Made by a program: the position numbers and the translations under genes. The notes below the pieces were generated by a model that was given only the letters and a program-made list of their open reading frames with translations, made no database searches and had not been told where the DNA came from. From the NCBI GenBank assembly GCA_900772035.1, contig CAAGQE010000007.1, positions 1 through 7,464 of the forward strand: a stretch of 7,464 bases of DNA, in the 5' to 3' direction. The DNA comes from Candidatus Gastranaerophilales bacterium. GTDB lineage: Bacteria; Cyanobacteriota; Vampirovibrionia; Gastranaerophilales; Gastranaerophilaceae. The first letter of the stretch is position 1. The number at the start of each line of letters is the position of its first letter. Below are positions 1 through 6,367 of this stretch, piece after piece.

Positions 1-2
1 CT

Positions 3-212
3 TTTTATTCGGATGTTAAGGTCGACTCAACGGGCGCGGGAGATGCTTTCAACGGCGCATTTTTACATTCTGTTGCAGAGGGAAAATCCATTTTTGAATC
101 TGCGAAGTTTGCAGCGGTCGTTTCGGGCTTGCAAGTCCGCGGAGTTGGCGCGATAAAATCCATTCCGTCTTTGAAAGAAGTATCAGAAGCAATGAGAGAG
201 CAAAATGGATAA
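3..212 (+). CDS. PfkB/ribokinase-family sugar kinase, C-terminal part only
   Basis: The window opens inside this gene, so only the last 69 codons are visible, ending at TAA 210-212. The frame reads VDSTGAGDAFNGAF from base 21. This is the PfkB-family C-terminal signature [D/S]TxGAGD, which holds the catalytic-base aspartate and the anion hole for the ATP gamma-phosphate. The ending VRGVGAIKSIPSLKEV resembles the ribokinase tail (GAQxSIPTxxEV). Family knowledge: these enzymes phosphorylate a sugar or nucleoside hydroxyl using ATP in the cytoplasm. The substrate cannot be told from this fragment. Ribokinase, fructokinase and ADP-heptose-type (RfaE/HldE) kinases all share the motif. The stop codon overlaps the start of the next gene by 8 bases, so the two genes are very probably co-transcribed and translationally coupled. 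Confidence 0.88.
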   Translation, partial: FYSDVKVDSTGAGDAFNGAFLHSVAEGKSIFESAKFAAVVSGLQVRGVGAIKSIPSLKEVSEAMREQNG

Positions 213-1242
213 GAAACCAAAAGTTGTAATTTCGGGCTATTACGGGTTCAATAACTTCGGCGACGATGCGGTTTTGAGCGTGCTTGTAAATTCGCTGAAA
301 GACTGCGGAATTGACGATATTACCGTTTTTTCAAAAAATCCTAAGGCTACTAAAGAGGCTTTTAAGGTCAAATCTTCAGGAACGTTTAATGTTTTCGGAC
401 TTTTGGGCAACATTCTTCGCTCGGACTTTTTGATTTCTGGCGGCGGAAGCCTTTTGCAAGACGTGACGAGTTTAAAGAGCCTTGTTTATTACCTTTGCGT
501 AATTTTGACAGCATTGTTTTTCAGAAAAAAAGTCATTATTTTTGCACAAGGTATCGGACCTATTAATAATAAATTTTTCCAAATTTTGACAAAAATGGTC
601 TTGAAAAATTGTACTTTTGTTTCCGTAAGAGACGAAAAAAGCCTGTTTTTGCTCAGAAGTTGGGGACTTTCTCCCGAATTGGTCTCTGATCCTGTTTGGA
701 GTTTAAAGACCAAGACGAGATATTCTCATCACGCAGTCGGAGTTCAACTCAGAGAATGGGGCGCTTTGACGGATGAGATGCTCAATGACTTTGCAAAATA
801 TATTGCAGATGTTTATTCGGATAAGATTATTTTCATTTATGCGTTGCAAGAATCTTTGGACTTGAAGATTTGCAATAAGTTTGAGGAAATTCTTAAAAAA
901 TTTAATCCCGACTTGCATACACATGTTGTTACCAATAGAGCCACATTTGAGATTGTAGAATCTTTCTCTCATCTTGATGAATTGATTGCAATGCGTTATC
1001 ACGCGTGTCTTTTGGCTTTGAAATACGGCATCAGAGTTTTGCCGATTATATATGACCAAAAGGTCGAAAAACTCGCTGACGAATTTGAAATTCCGAACAG
1101 ATTGCTCTTGCATAATGAGGACGAGGCAGAATCTAAAATCAGACGTTTGAGACACGGCGAATACCACATTAACGAGGTCAAACTCAAAGCAAAACGGTTT
1201 GATTTTAAACCGTTTGAAGATGTTTTGTTCGCTAAAAAATAA
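205..1242 (+). CDS. csaB: Polysaccharide pyruvyl transferase, CsaB type
   Basis: 345 residues, about the usual CsaB length. Visible landmarks: an N-terminal Rossmann-like strand and loop GYYGFNNFGDDAVL (11-24), GGGSLLQD (79-86), AQGIGP (114-119), VRDEKS (141-146), DPV (162-164), and a C-terminal RYHACLLALKYG stretch leading to YDQKV, corresponding to the RxHxxxxA...YDPKV region of CsaB. Known for the family: it transfers a pyruvyl ketal from phosphoenolpyruvate to an amino-sugar of a cell-wall-linked polysaccharide, creating the ligand for SLH-domain surface or outer-membrane proteins. No membrane segment is needed; it is expected in the cytoplasm. The ATG at 205 lies inside the end of the kinase gene, with a weak AGAGAG motif at 195-200. 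Coupling to the upstream gene probably drives initiation. Inference: the organism has SLH-type envelope anchoring. A broader pyruvyl-transferase specificity is the alternative. Confidence 0.9.
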   Translation: MDKKPKVVISGYYGFNNFGDDAVLSVLVNSLKDCGIDDITVFSKNPKATKEAFKVKSSGTFNVFGLLGNILRSDFLISGGGSLLQDVTSLKSLVYYLCVILTALFFRKKVIIFAQGIGPINNKFFQILTKMVLKNCTFVSVRDEKSLFLLRSWGLSPELVSDPVWSLKTKTRYSHHAVGVQLREWGALTDEMLNDFAKYIADVYSDKIIFIYALQESLDLKICNKFEEILKKFNPDLHTHVVTNRATFEIVESFSHLDELIAMRYHACLLALKYGIRVLPIIYDQKVEKLADEFEIPNRLLLHNEDEAESKIRRLRHGEYHINEVKLKAKRFDFKPFEDVLFAKK

Positions 1243-1250
1243 TAAAAAAT

Positions 1251-1273
1251 AACCCTCGTTTTAAACGAGGGTT
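1251..1273. terminator. Bidirectional intrinsic terminator between convergent genes
   Basis: AACCCTCGTTT (1251-1261) and AAACGAGGGTT (1263-1273) are perfect inverted arms. The realistic hairpin is 8 bp with a TTTTAAA loop. On the - strand it is followed by a strong T-rich run (complement of 1230-1250); on the + strand by TTATTTTA. It lies 8 bases after the csaB stop and 4 bases after the dCMP deaminase stop, so it can end both transcripts. Confidence 0.88.
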
Positions 1274-1277
1274 TATT

Positions 1278-1745
1278 TTATGCTTCTAAATCGCGTCTGA
1301 TGTCTTCCGCCGTAACGTGAACGAGGTCGGAGTTCTCATCTTTTTGAAGATAAACATCCTTAATTCCTGCCTGAACGATAAATCGCTTGCAGAGAATGCA
1401 AATGATGTTGTGACCGTAGATGTACATTGTTGCATTTTGGCAACGGTCTTGCCCCGCTTGAATAATGGCATTTTGTTCCGCGTGAATGCTTCGGCAAGTT
1501 TCATAGCGCGTGCCCGATTGAATGTTGTTTTCAATACGGTAGCAAGTGCCTCTTTCAAAGCAGGATTCGACTCTTGAGGGAGTTCCGTTGTAGCCTGTTG
1601 CTTTGATTTTTTTGTCTTCACCGACGATTACGGCGCCGACTTGTGAGCGCAGACAATTTGAGCGAGCGGCACAAGTTTTTGCCATATCCATAAAATATTC
1701 GTTCCAAGGTTTGATTGTTCGTTTTTGTTCTTCAAGTGTTGTCAT
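1278..1745 (-). CDS. dCMP deaminase / ComEB-family cytidine deaminase
   Basis: 155 residues, normal for deoxycytidylate deaminases. The zinc and catalytic signature is visible: H88-A89-E90 (in RSIHAEQNAI) supplies a zinc ligand and the proton-shuttling glutamate, and C116-x-x-C119 (ICILCKR) supplies the other ligands. The proline that usually precedes the first cysteine (PCxxC) is isoleucine here; to my recollection this subfamily often lacks it. SQVGAVIV (34-41) and ATGYNGTP (49-56) are typical substrate-pocket strands. Cysteines at 62, 68 and 84 suggest the extra metal site seen in some family members. Known role: cytosolic deamination of dCMP to dUMP, feeding thymidylate synthesis. It starts 10 bases after the UPF0210 stop, with GAGG just before the ATG, so it is the last gene of the leftward operon. 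The ComEB name is inherited; nothing here implies competence. Confidence 0.9.
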   Translation of the reverse strand: MTTLEEQKRTIKPWNEYFMDMAKTCAARSNCLRSQVGAVIVGEDKKIKATGYNGTPSRVESCFERGTCYRIENNIQSGTRYETCRSIHAEQNAIIQAGQDRCQNATMYIYGHNIICILCKRFIVQAGIKDVYLQKDENSDLVHVTAEDIRRDLEA

Positions 1746-1755
1746 AATAACCTCG

Positions 1756-3123
1756 TTAGTTGTTTAAACTGTGAATAGGTGCGGGAATTCTTCCGCCGCG
1801 TTGTACGAAGCCTGTTGATGAAAGCGTGTTTACGGGCATAATCGGTGCTTCTCCGAGCAAACCGCCGTAAACTGCGTAATCACCGACTTTTTTGTTCGGA
1901 ACGGGAATGATTCTGACGGCTGTCGTCTTTTTGTTAATCATACCGATAGCCATTTCATCCGCGATAATACCCGCGATAGTATCGTTCGGGGTGTCACCGG
2001 GGATTGCTATCATATCGAGTCCGACCGAGCAAACGCAAGTCATTGCTTCGAGTTTGTCAAAGGTCAGGTAGCCTTTTTCAGCGGCTTCAATCATTTCAGC
2101 ATCTTCGGAAACGGGGATGAAAGCACCCGATAATCCGCCCACGTGCGAACTTGCCATAATTCCGCCCTTTTTGACCGCATCGTTAAGCATCGCGAGGGCT
2201 GCGGTTGTACCGTGTGCGCCTGCGTGTTCCAAACCCATTGCTCTGAAAATACCTGCAACGCTGTCGCCGATTGCGGGGGTAGGAGCGAGCGAAAGGTCAA
2301 TGATTCCGAACGGAATGCCGAGTTTTTGCGCGAGTTCGTGACCTATTAATTCACCTGTGGATGTGATTTTGTATGCGATTTGCTTAATTTTGTTTGCGAC
2401 TTCACCGAGAGGAGTGTCTTTCGGCAAAGATTCAACCGCCGCTCTGACAACACCGGGACCTGAAACGCCGATATTTAAAGCACATTCTGGCTCGCCTATT
2501 CCGTGGAAAGCGCCTGCCATAAACGGGTTGTCGCCGGGGGCGTTACAGAAACATACCAATTTTGCCGCGCCGATACCGTCGGCTTTTGCGGTGTAATTGG
2601 CTGATAACTTGATGATTTCCGCCATTTTGTTGACCGCATCCATGTTTATCCCTGCTTTTGATGAGGCTAAGTTGATAGATGAGCAGATTTTGTTTGTTCC
2701 TGCCAAAGCCTCGGGAATACTGGACATAAGGAGCAAATCACCTTTTGTCATACCTTTTTCGACTAAAGCGCCGAAACCGCCGATGAAATCGACACCGACT
2801 TCGTCGGCTGCCTTGTCCAAAACCTTTGCAAGATAAACGTAGTCAGGTTTTTTGCAAGATTCTCCGACAAGTGAAATCGGAGTAACCGCAATTCTCTTGT
2901 TTACGATAGGAATTGAGTATTCCGCTTCAATGTCGTTTGCATATTTTTTAAGAAATTGTGCATATCTTACGATTTTTTCGTGGATTTTCTCCCCGACACA
3001 TTTAACGTCAGAATCCATACAATCACGCAAACTCAAAGCGAGAGTGACGGTTCTGATGTCGAGGTTATGCACCCTAATCATATTAATTGTTTCGAGGATT
3101 GAATCCTCATTAAAAAAGTTCAT
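1756..3123 (-). CDS. UPF0210 family protein (DUF711, PFL-like fold)
   Basis: 455 residues, matching the usual 445-455 of UPF0210. It is recognisable from several stretches: [19 protein letters not shown] (111-129), [13 protein letters not shown] (219-231), [20 protein letters not shown] (302-321), [17 protein letters not shown] (363-379) and the C-terminal [14 protein letters not shown] (442-455). Known: the family is conserved in many anaerobes, almost always beside a UPF0237 ACT protein as here. A solved structure has been described as resembling pyruvate formate-lyase and ribonucleotide reductase barrels. The biochemical function is, as far as I know, unassigned. The canonical glycyl-radical motif RVxG[FWY] is absent, so glycyl-radical chemistry should not be assumed. 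It is translated 12 bases after the ACT gene, and its Shine-Dalgarno GAGG lies just after the ACT stop, which suggests coupling. dCMP deaminase follows after 10 bases. Confidence 0.92.
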   Translation of the reverse strand: MNFFNEDSILETINMIRVHNLDIRTVTLALSLRDCMDSDVKCVGEKIHEKIVRYAQFLKKYANDIEAEYSIPIVNKRIAVTPISLVGESCKKPDYVYLAKVLDKAADEVGVDFIGGFGALVEKGMTKGDLLLMSSIPEALAGTNKICSSINLASSKAGINMDAVNKMAEIIKLSANYTAKADGIGAAKLVCFCNAPGDNPFMAGAFHGIGEPECALNIGVSGPGVVRAAVESLPKDTPLGEVANKIKQIAYKITSTGELIGHELAQKLGIPFGIIDLSLAPTPAIGDSVAGIFRAMGLEHAGAHGTTAALAMLNDAVKKGGIMASSHVGGLSGAFIPVSEDAEMIEAAEKGYLTFDKLEAMTCVCSVGLDMIAIPGDTPNDTIAGIIADEMAIGMINKKTTAVRIIPVPNKKVGDYAVYGGLLGEAPIMPVNTLSSTGFVQRGGRIPAPIHSLNN

Positions 3124-3135
3124 TGCTAATCCTCG

Positions 3136-3423
3136 CTATATTGTGTGCATTTTGTCGAAAATGGCTTTCTTTTGAACCCAAATTTCCATCTTCATTTCTT
3201 CGCCCGCTTTGGTCAATTTGTCTTTGATTTCGTTGAAAGGCAAAGATGCCTGACTTGTTTCCGCGAGCATAAACATTACGAAAAAGTCTTGCATAATAGA
3301 TTGCTTGATGTCTTCAATGTTGACTTTGCATTCTGCAAGAATTGCCGTAATTTTAGCAACAATACCGATTTTATCAGCACCGATAATCGTGATAATCATT
3401 TTATTATCTTCTGTATTCGTCAT
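3136..3423 (-). CDS. UPF0237 ACT-domain protein
   Basis: 95 residues, nearly all one ACT domain (about 9-80). The sequence MIITIIGADKIGIVAKITAIL (9-29) is the first beta-alpha unit with the ligand-loop glycines, followed by VNIEDIKQSIMQDFFVMFML. This is the UPF0237/GcvR-like subgroup. ACT domains usually bind small ligands, often amino acids, at dimer interfaces. Inference: this one is the regulatory or sensor partner of the adjacent UPF0210 protein, since the pair is widely conserved. The start at 3423 is supported by AAGGAG on the - strand (complement of 3433-3438), 9 bases upstream; the internal methionine at residue 9 has no such site. The 65-bp gap to the upstream TPR gene has no terminator hairpin. 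It contains only a weak -10-like TAAAAT (complement of 3452-3457), so read-through from the TPR promoter is plausible. Confidence 0.9.
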   Translation of the reverse strand: MTNTEDNKMIITIIGADKIGIVAKITAILAECKVNIEDIKQSIMQDFFVMFMLAETSQASLPFNEIKDKLTKAGEEMKMEIWVQKKAIFDKMHTI

Positions 3424-3488
3424 AATTATTAACTCCTTGAATTACTAAATAATTTTATCACAGATATTAATAAAATGGCGAATTGAGA

Positions 3489-4211
3489 TTATCTGCAAAC
3501 TTTTAAGAAGTTTTCGCGAACGGGGAGTTCGATAGAATCCATTCTGTGTTTTACGCTGATGGAATTTGACGCTTCGGGTTTAAGTTTAAGATATTTTCTG
3601 TAATAGCGTTTTGCTTTTGTTTCTTCACCGATTTTGTCAAAGCAAATACCTATTCCGAGGTAAGCGCGATAGTAATCGGGGTTGATTTTCAAAATTGCTC
3701 TGAAAATTTCGCAGGCTTCGGCAAATTTTTCCATTTGCATAAGGAGTGCTGCTTTTTGGATGTACGCTTTTAAAAATACAGGATTTTTTTCGATAATTCT
3801 TTGGTAAATCATAAGAGCCATTTCGGGTTCTTCCATGATTTCGTGAGCCATAGCGAGTTGAATTTGTGTGTCAAAATTGTCGGGCTTAATTTTTATGGCT
3901 TTGATAAAGTGCTTAACAGCCTTGCAAATGCTGCCTTGGGCCAAGTAGCAAATGCCGAGTTCGCTGTAAATTTCCGCATCAAACGGAGACATTTCCTTAG
4001 CCTTTTCGAGCGCAAAGATTGCTTTGTCGTATTTTTTTTCGTTACGATAAGCAATGCCCAAACCCTTGTATGCTTTGGGGTTAAGACGTTTGATTAAAAC
4101 AGAGTTTAAATAGCATTTGATTGCTTTTTTGTTTTCATTTTCGGAGAAGAATTTCTCTGCTCTGTCCGTAAAAGTTTCTGCGCTGATTTCTAAATTATTG
4201 CTAAGTGTCAT
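3489..4211 (-). CDS. Tetratricopeptide-repeat (TPR) protein
   Basis: 240 residues from the preferred start. About six consecutive 34-residue TPR units cover residues 12-215, each with the W/L-G-Y-A-P-type pattern. Examples are AYKGLGIAYRNEKKYDKAI, IYSELGICYLAQGSICKAV and AYLGIGICFDKIGEETKAK, with NP/KP at the ends of units 2 to 6. There is no signal peptide, membrane helix or catalytic domain, so it is probably a cytosolic protein-protein scaffold; the partner is unknown. The frame is open to 4271 (TTG) and has ATGs at 4235, 4223 and 4211. Only the ATG at 4211 has a good Shine-Dalgarno, GGAG (complement of 4218-4221) with 6-base spacing, so it is chosen. It is likely the first gene of the leftward transcript that continues into the ACT, UPF0210 and dCMP deaminase genes. 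No functional link to them can be shown. Confidence 0.88.
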   Translation of the reverse strand: MTLSNNLEISAETFTDRAEKFFSENENKKAIKCYLNSVLIKRLNPKAYKGLGIAYRNEKKYDKAIFALEKAKEMSPFDAEIYSELGICYLAQGSICKAVKHFIKAIKIKPDNFDTQIQLAMAHEIMEEPEMALMIYQRIIEKNPVFLKAYIQKAALLMQMEKFAEACEIFRAILKINPDYYRAYLGIGICFDKIGEETKAKRYYRKYLKLKPEASNSISVKHRMDSIELPVRENFLKVCR

Positions 4212-4286
4212 TTTTTGCTCCATGTCTTTTGACATATTAATTTTAGAATTTGTTGTAAAAATGGGTATCAATCACAGGGAGTAAAA

Positions 4287-4292
4287 ATTATA
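4287..4292 (-). promoter_or_regulatory. Probable -10 element for the TPR gene
   Basis: The - strand reads a perfect TATAAT (complement of 4287-4292), about 75 bases upstream of the TPR start. No convincing -35 sits at 16-18 bp; that region is an A-run. This would start transcription near 4280. It lies back to back with the rplU promoter, which begins at 4335. Confidence 0.45.
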
Positions 4293-4334
4293 GACCTTAC
4301 GATTAATATTTTTTTAGGATGTAAACATTCATGA

Positions 4335-4363
4335 TTGACATTGAATTTTGCTGACGATAGAAT
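4335..4363 (+). promoter_or_regulatory. Sigma70-type promoter of rplU-rpmA
   Basis: A consensus -35 TTGACA (4335-4340) is followed, after exactly 17 bases, by -10 TAGAAT (4358-4363; one mismatch to TATAAT). The predicted start is near 4370, giving a leader of about 99 nt before the rplU ATG. This is the strongest promoter-like sequence in the window, as expected for ribosomal protein genes. Confidence 0.8.
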
Positions 4364-4369
4364 TTATAT

Positions 4370-4468
4370 GCGGAGAAATCCGAGGGGCGTGAGCCTCAAT
4401 GTTAGATAGGTACGTCGTTTTAAAATCCTTGAAAGAGGTACGACTGCTTCAATTGAAAGGATACAATT
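4370..4468 (+). promoter_or_regulatory. Structured 5' leader of rplU (candidate autoregulatory RNA)
   Basis: Three short hairpins can be read directly. CGGA-GAAA-TCCG spans 4371-4382; GGGGC-GTGA-GCCTC spans 4384-4397 (one G-U pair); CCTT-GAAA-GAGG spans 4427-4438 (one G-U pair). All three close on GNRA tetraloops. GTCGT (4414-4418) can pair with ACGAC (4440-4444) around the third hairpin. ATCCTT (4425-4430) is exactly complementary to AAGGAT (4457-4462), which contains the rplU Shine-Dalgarno. Forming that helix would destroy hairpin three and hide the ribosome site. Ribosomal-protein leaders, including an L21 leader class in Firmicutes, are known to autoregulate. Whether this is a member or a separate class cannot be judged here. 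Confidence 0.55.
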
Positions 4469-4810
4469 ATGTATGCAATTGTCGAAACCGGTGGAAAACA
4501 GTATCAAATGGAAGAAGGACGTTATGTTGATATCGAACTTCTCGAAGATGCTCCGGAATCAAAAGTAGTTTTCAAACAAGTAGTTATGCTTGTAAACGGT
4601 AAAAAGTCTAAGGTCGGTCAACCGTATGTTGCAAACGCAAGCGTAGAAGGTGTTGTCGTAAAACACGACAAGACAAAGAAAGTCCTCGTATACAAACAAA
4701 GAGCAAAAAAAGGCTACAGAAAGTTGCAAGGACACAGACAAAACTTCACAAGAGTAATGATTAACAAAATCAGAACTACAAAAGCAAAAGAAGCAGCGTC
4801 TGAAGAATAA
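4469..4810 (+). CDS. rplU: 50S ribosomal protein L21
   Basis: 113 residues, about ten longer than the usual L21 (about 103) owing to a charged tail, [11 protein letters not shown]. The start [13 protein letters not shown] and the core motif [19 protein letters not shown] (80-98) identify L21, which binds 23S rRNA in the large subunit. The Shine-Dalgarno AAGGA (4457-4461) lies 7 bases before the ATG and may be masked by the leader. rpmA follows after 26 bases on the same transcript. No Prp (YsxB-like) protease gene lies between them, unlike in Firmicutes. Codon choice is richer in AAA, ACA and AGA than in the neighbouring membrane-protein gene, as expected for a highly expressed gene. Confidence 0.98.
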   Translation: MYAIVETGGKQYQMEEGRYVDIELLEDAPESKVVFKQVVMLVNGKKSKVGQPYVANASVEGVVVKHDKTKKVLVYKQRAKKGYRKLQGHRQNFTRVMINKIRTTKAKEAASEE

Positions 4811-4836
4811 ACCGCAGAATATAAGGAGAAAAAACA

Positions 4837-5094
4837 ATGGCACATAAAAAAGGTGTAGGTTCGTCCAAGAACGGTCGTGATAGCGAAAGCAAGCGATTAG
4901 GCGTCAAAAAATTCGGCGGTGAGCTTGTAAAAGCGGGCAACATTATTGTTCGTCAAAAAGGAACAAAAATTCACCCCGGTAACAACGTAGGTATGGGTTC
5001 AGACAATACATTGTTTGCAACCATCGACGGTGTGGTTAAATTTGAACCGCACAGACGTACCCGTAAACAGGTTAGTGTTTACGCACAAGTGTAG
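4837..5094 (+). CDS. rpmA: 50S ribosomal protein L27
   Basis: 85 residues, the standard L27 length. The N-terminus [19 protein letters not shown] matches the canonical form that reaches toward the peptidyl-transferase centre of the 50S subunit. There is no Firmicutes-type cleavable extension ahead of AHKK, consistent with the missing Prp gene. [19 protein letters not shown] and [16 protein letters not shown] are family hallmarks. AAGGAG (4823-4828) lies 8 bases before the ATG. It is the second and last gene of the rplU operon and is followed by a strong terminator. obgE, often the next gene in other bacteria, is absent. Confidence 0.98.
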   Translation: MAHKKGVGSSKNGRDSESKRLGVKKFGGELVKAGNIIVRQKGTKIHPGNNVGMGSDNTLFATIDGVVKFEPHRRTRKQVSVYAQV

Positions 5095-5095
5095 C

Positions 5096-5112
5096 GATAA
5101 CGACAAGTTATC
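5096..5112 (+). other. Small hairpin just after the rpmA stop
   Basis: GATAAC (5096-5101) and GTTATC (5107-5112) form a perfect 6-bp stem with a GACAA loop, beginning one base after the L27 stop. There is no T-tract, so it is not itself a terminator. It could protect the 3' end of the mRNA, or be chance. Confidence 0.4.
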
Positions 5113-5117
5113 CTGAT

Positions 5118-5160
5118 AAAAGAGCAAGAGGTTTCTCTTGCTCTTTTGTTTTGCTTTTTG
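5118..5160 (+). terminator. Intrinsic terminator of the rplU-rpmA operon
   Basis: AAAAGAGCAAGAG (5118-5130) pairs perfectly with CTCTTGCTCTTTT (5135-5147) across a GTTT loop, giving 13 bp. The following run TTTTGTTTTGCTTTTTG is T-rich. It is a clear rho-independent terminator 23 bases after the rpmA stop. Confidence 0.93.
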
Positions 5161-5175
5161 TGAAACGGCGAAATA

Positions 5176-5204
5176 TTGTGATTTTGGGCAAAATTTGTTA
5201 AAAT
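5176..5204 (+). promoter_or_regulatory. Possible promoter of the 5223 membrane-protein gene
   Basis: TTGTGA (5176-5181), a 17-base spacer, then TAAAAT (5199-5204), directly after the rpmA terminator. The predicted start near 5211 would leave a very short leader beginning at the Shine-Dalgarno AAGGAG (5211-5216). A promoter is needed here because the upstream terminator is strong, but the -35 matches only four of six consensus bases. Confidence 0.45.
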
Positions 5205-5222
5205 AATTACAAGGAGTTTATT

Positions 5223-6008
5223 ATGGTTGAATTTAGTAAAGATTATTCAAAATCTCTTGATATGTTTTTGAACAGCGTGTATCCGATGGTTCAAAAATAC
5301 AAATGGGGTTTGGTTGTTATTTGGGTTTTGGGCATTGGATTAGGTATTTTTGCAGTTGCATCCGTTGTGATTTTTTCTTCGTTTGCTTACGGGTTTCCGG
5401 AAATCGGGTTTAATGATAATTTTCCGCCGATTTATACAAAATGTTTGTATGTTGCTTTGGCGCTCGGTGCGGTGTTGGCAGGCGGTTTGTTTTGGCAGGA
5501 GAATATCAGTAAGAATGTCCGAGTTTTGGTGTTGAAATTTTTGGCAGATATAAAAACTGCTGATGAAATAAATAATTTAAAAGATATGATTTCCCAAACA
5601 GGCTTGTATGCGGGTGATTTTTACGGCGTGATTTGCGACGGAGCATTTGCGGTGCCGTGCGGAAATTTGGAATATTTTGTTCATTTGATAAAGGTTAAAA
5701 AATACAGGAAGGTGCAATCTCGTTATAATAAAACGTATATAGCGCATCAGGGAGTCTTGTATGTTTTTGACGGCATAAACGTTGGTGAAATCAGCGAATT
5801 TGTCGGCAAGGTCAAGTATTACTCATCTTTTTTTGATGAAGATAACGATAAATTGTATGTCTTGACGGAGTATGAATACGGACAGCCGATATTGAAGATG
5901 ACGTCAAGGCGCGCGTTGAAAGATTTTGCAAAGAAAAATTGTGCTTCATTTGCGGAGATTATGAACTTTGCCGAAAAATTGTTAGGTACAACGAATAGCG
6001 AAGAATGA
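5223..6008 (+). CDS. Unrecognised two-helix membrane protein
   Basis: 261 residues; I do not recognise the family. The start is firm: AAGGAG at 5211-5216, six bases before the ATG. Residues 1-28 are polar. They are followed by a long hydrophobic helix (about 29-55), a short loop with GFNDNFPP, and a second helix (about 73-91). The remaining 170 residues are soluble, with no obvious signal peptide or enzyme motif. Both termini should face the same side, most likely the cytoplasm. A soluble segment, FYGVICDGAFAVPCGNLEYF then QGVLYVFDGI (about 134-188), faintly recalls the layout of DUF3137 proteins, which also have two N-terminal helices. That is a weak impression, not an assignment. It stands alone, between the rpmA terminator and a long repeat region. 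The GTT/TTG-rich codon use differs from rplU-rpmA, consistent with modest expression. Confidence 0.82.
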   Translation: MVEFSKDYSKSLDMFLNSVYPMVQKYKWGLVVIWVLGIGLGIFAVASVVIFSSFAYGFPEIGFNDNFPPIYTKCLYVALALGAVLAGGLFWQENISKNVRVLVLKFLADIKTADEINNLKDMISQTGLYAGDFYGVICDGAFAVPCGNLEYFVHLIKVKKYRKVQSRYNKTYIAHQGVLYVFDGINVGEISEFVGKVKYYSSFFDEDNDKLYVLTEYEYGQPILKMTSRRALKDFAKKNCASFAEIMNFAEKLLGTTNSEE

Positions 6009-6021
6009 TGCGGACATCCTC

Positions 6022-6046
6022 AATCCCGTTTGGGGCGGATTTTTTG
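6022..6046 (+). terminator. Possible weak terminator after the membrane-protein gene
   Basis: AATCC (6022-6026) can pair with GGATT (6037-6041), followed by a T6 run ending at 6045, 14 bases after the stop codon at 6008. The stem is only 5 bp with a 10-base loop, so it is weak. The right-hand part GGCGGATTTTTTG recurs exactly at 6112-6124. Confidence 0.4.
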
Positions 6047-6124
6047 TAGAGAGGAACAGAATATTTCTGATTAGCTCTTTCTCAAAATGACAACACTTTT
6101 CGCGTCCTTTTGGCGGATTTTTTG
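6034..6124 (+). repeat. Direct repeat pair GGCGGATTTTTTG
   Basis: The 13-mer GGCGGATTTTTTG occurs at 6034-6046 and 6112-6124 (78-base period), with similar flanks (TTTGG before, GAGAG after). Each looks like the right half and T-tract of a terminator whose left arm is poorly preserved. The DNA between includes a decayed CTCAAAATGACA fragment related to the palindrome family downstream. Confidence 0.6.
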
Positions 6125-6184
6125 GAGAGTGTAGTCGAACAAAGCAAACTTATAAACAGGATGTTTTCAACAAAACAACTTTAC

Positions 6185-6213
6185 GTCATTCTGAGCCGAA
6201 AGGCGAAGAATCT
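6185..6213 (+). repeat. REP-like palindrome, copy 1 (forward)
   Basis: Runs from GTCATTCTGAG to GAAGAATCT. It folds as ATTCT(6188-6192)-GA-GCC-GAAA loop-GGC-GA-AGAAT(6207-6211), a symmetric hairpin with opposed GA mismatches between the outer and inner stems. Confidence 0.8.
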
Positions 6214-6266
6214 ATAACAAATCAATGAGAATGAGAATTTGCAGGCTGGGGCATGATTCAACAGAA

Positions 6267-6292
6267 AGATACTTCGCTATGTTCAGTATGAC
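6267..6292 (-). repeat. REP-like palindrome, copy 2 (inverted)
   Basis: Same element as copy 1 in reverse orientation: the + strand reads AGATACTTCG to AGTATGAC. The outer stem is ATACT/AGTAT (6269-6273 with 6285-6289) in place of ATTCT/AGAAT, a compensated change. The inner stem is GC/GT. Confidence 0.78.
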
Positions 6293-6301
6293 GTAATATT
6301 T

Positions 6302-6331
6302 GTCATTCTGAGGGCAACGCCCGAAGAATCT
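6302..6331 (+). repeat. REP-like palindrome, copy 3 (forward)
   Basis: Outer stem ATTCT/AGAAT (6305-6309 with 6325-6329), GA mismatches, inner stem GGGC/GCCC with an AAC loop. It lies 9 bases from inverted copy 2, forming a head-to-head pair. Confidence 0.82.
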
Positions 6332-6367
6332 GTTTCGACAATATTTAGCAAACCTTTTCGAATAATA

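Noticed and set aside
703..1167. 154-codon open frame on the - strand inside csaB.
   Set aside because: It is antisense to a strongly supported gene, with no recognisable protein features or ribosome site.
1317..1577. Open frames antisense or in alternate frame to the dCMP deaminase, and similar ones at 2091-2836.
   Set aside because: They are shadows of the conserved deaminase and UPF0210 genes. Their sequences have no family resemblance.
1756..3123. Calling the UPF0210 protein a pyruvate formate-lyase.
   Set aside because: The fold may be similar, but the glycyl-radical motif RVxG[FWY] and the adjacent Cys-Cys pair are absent, and no activase gene is nearby.
4212..4271. N-terminal extension of the TPR protein to a TTG at 4271 or ATGs at 4235 or 4223.
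   Set aside because: None of these starts has a Shine-Dalgarno, whereas the ATG at 4211 has GGAG at 6-base spacing. The probable -10 at 4287-4292 leaves room for a leader.
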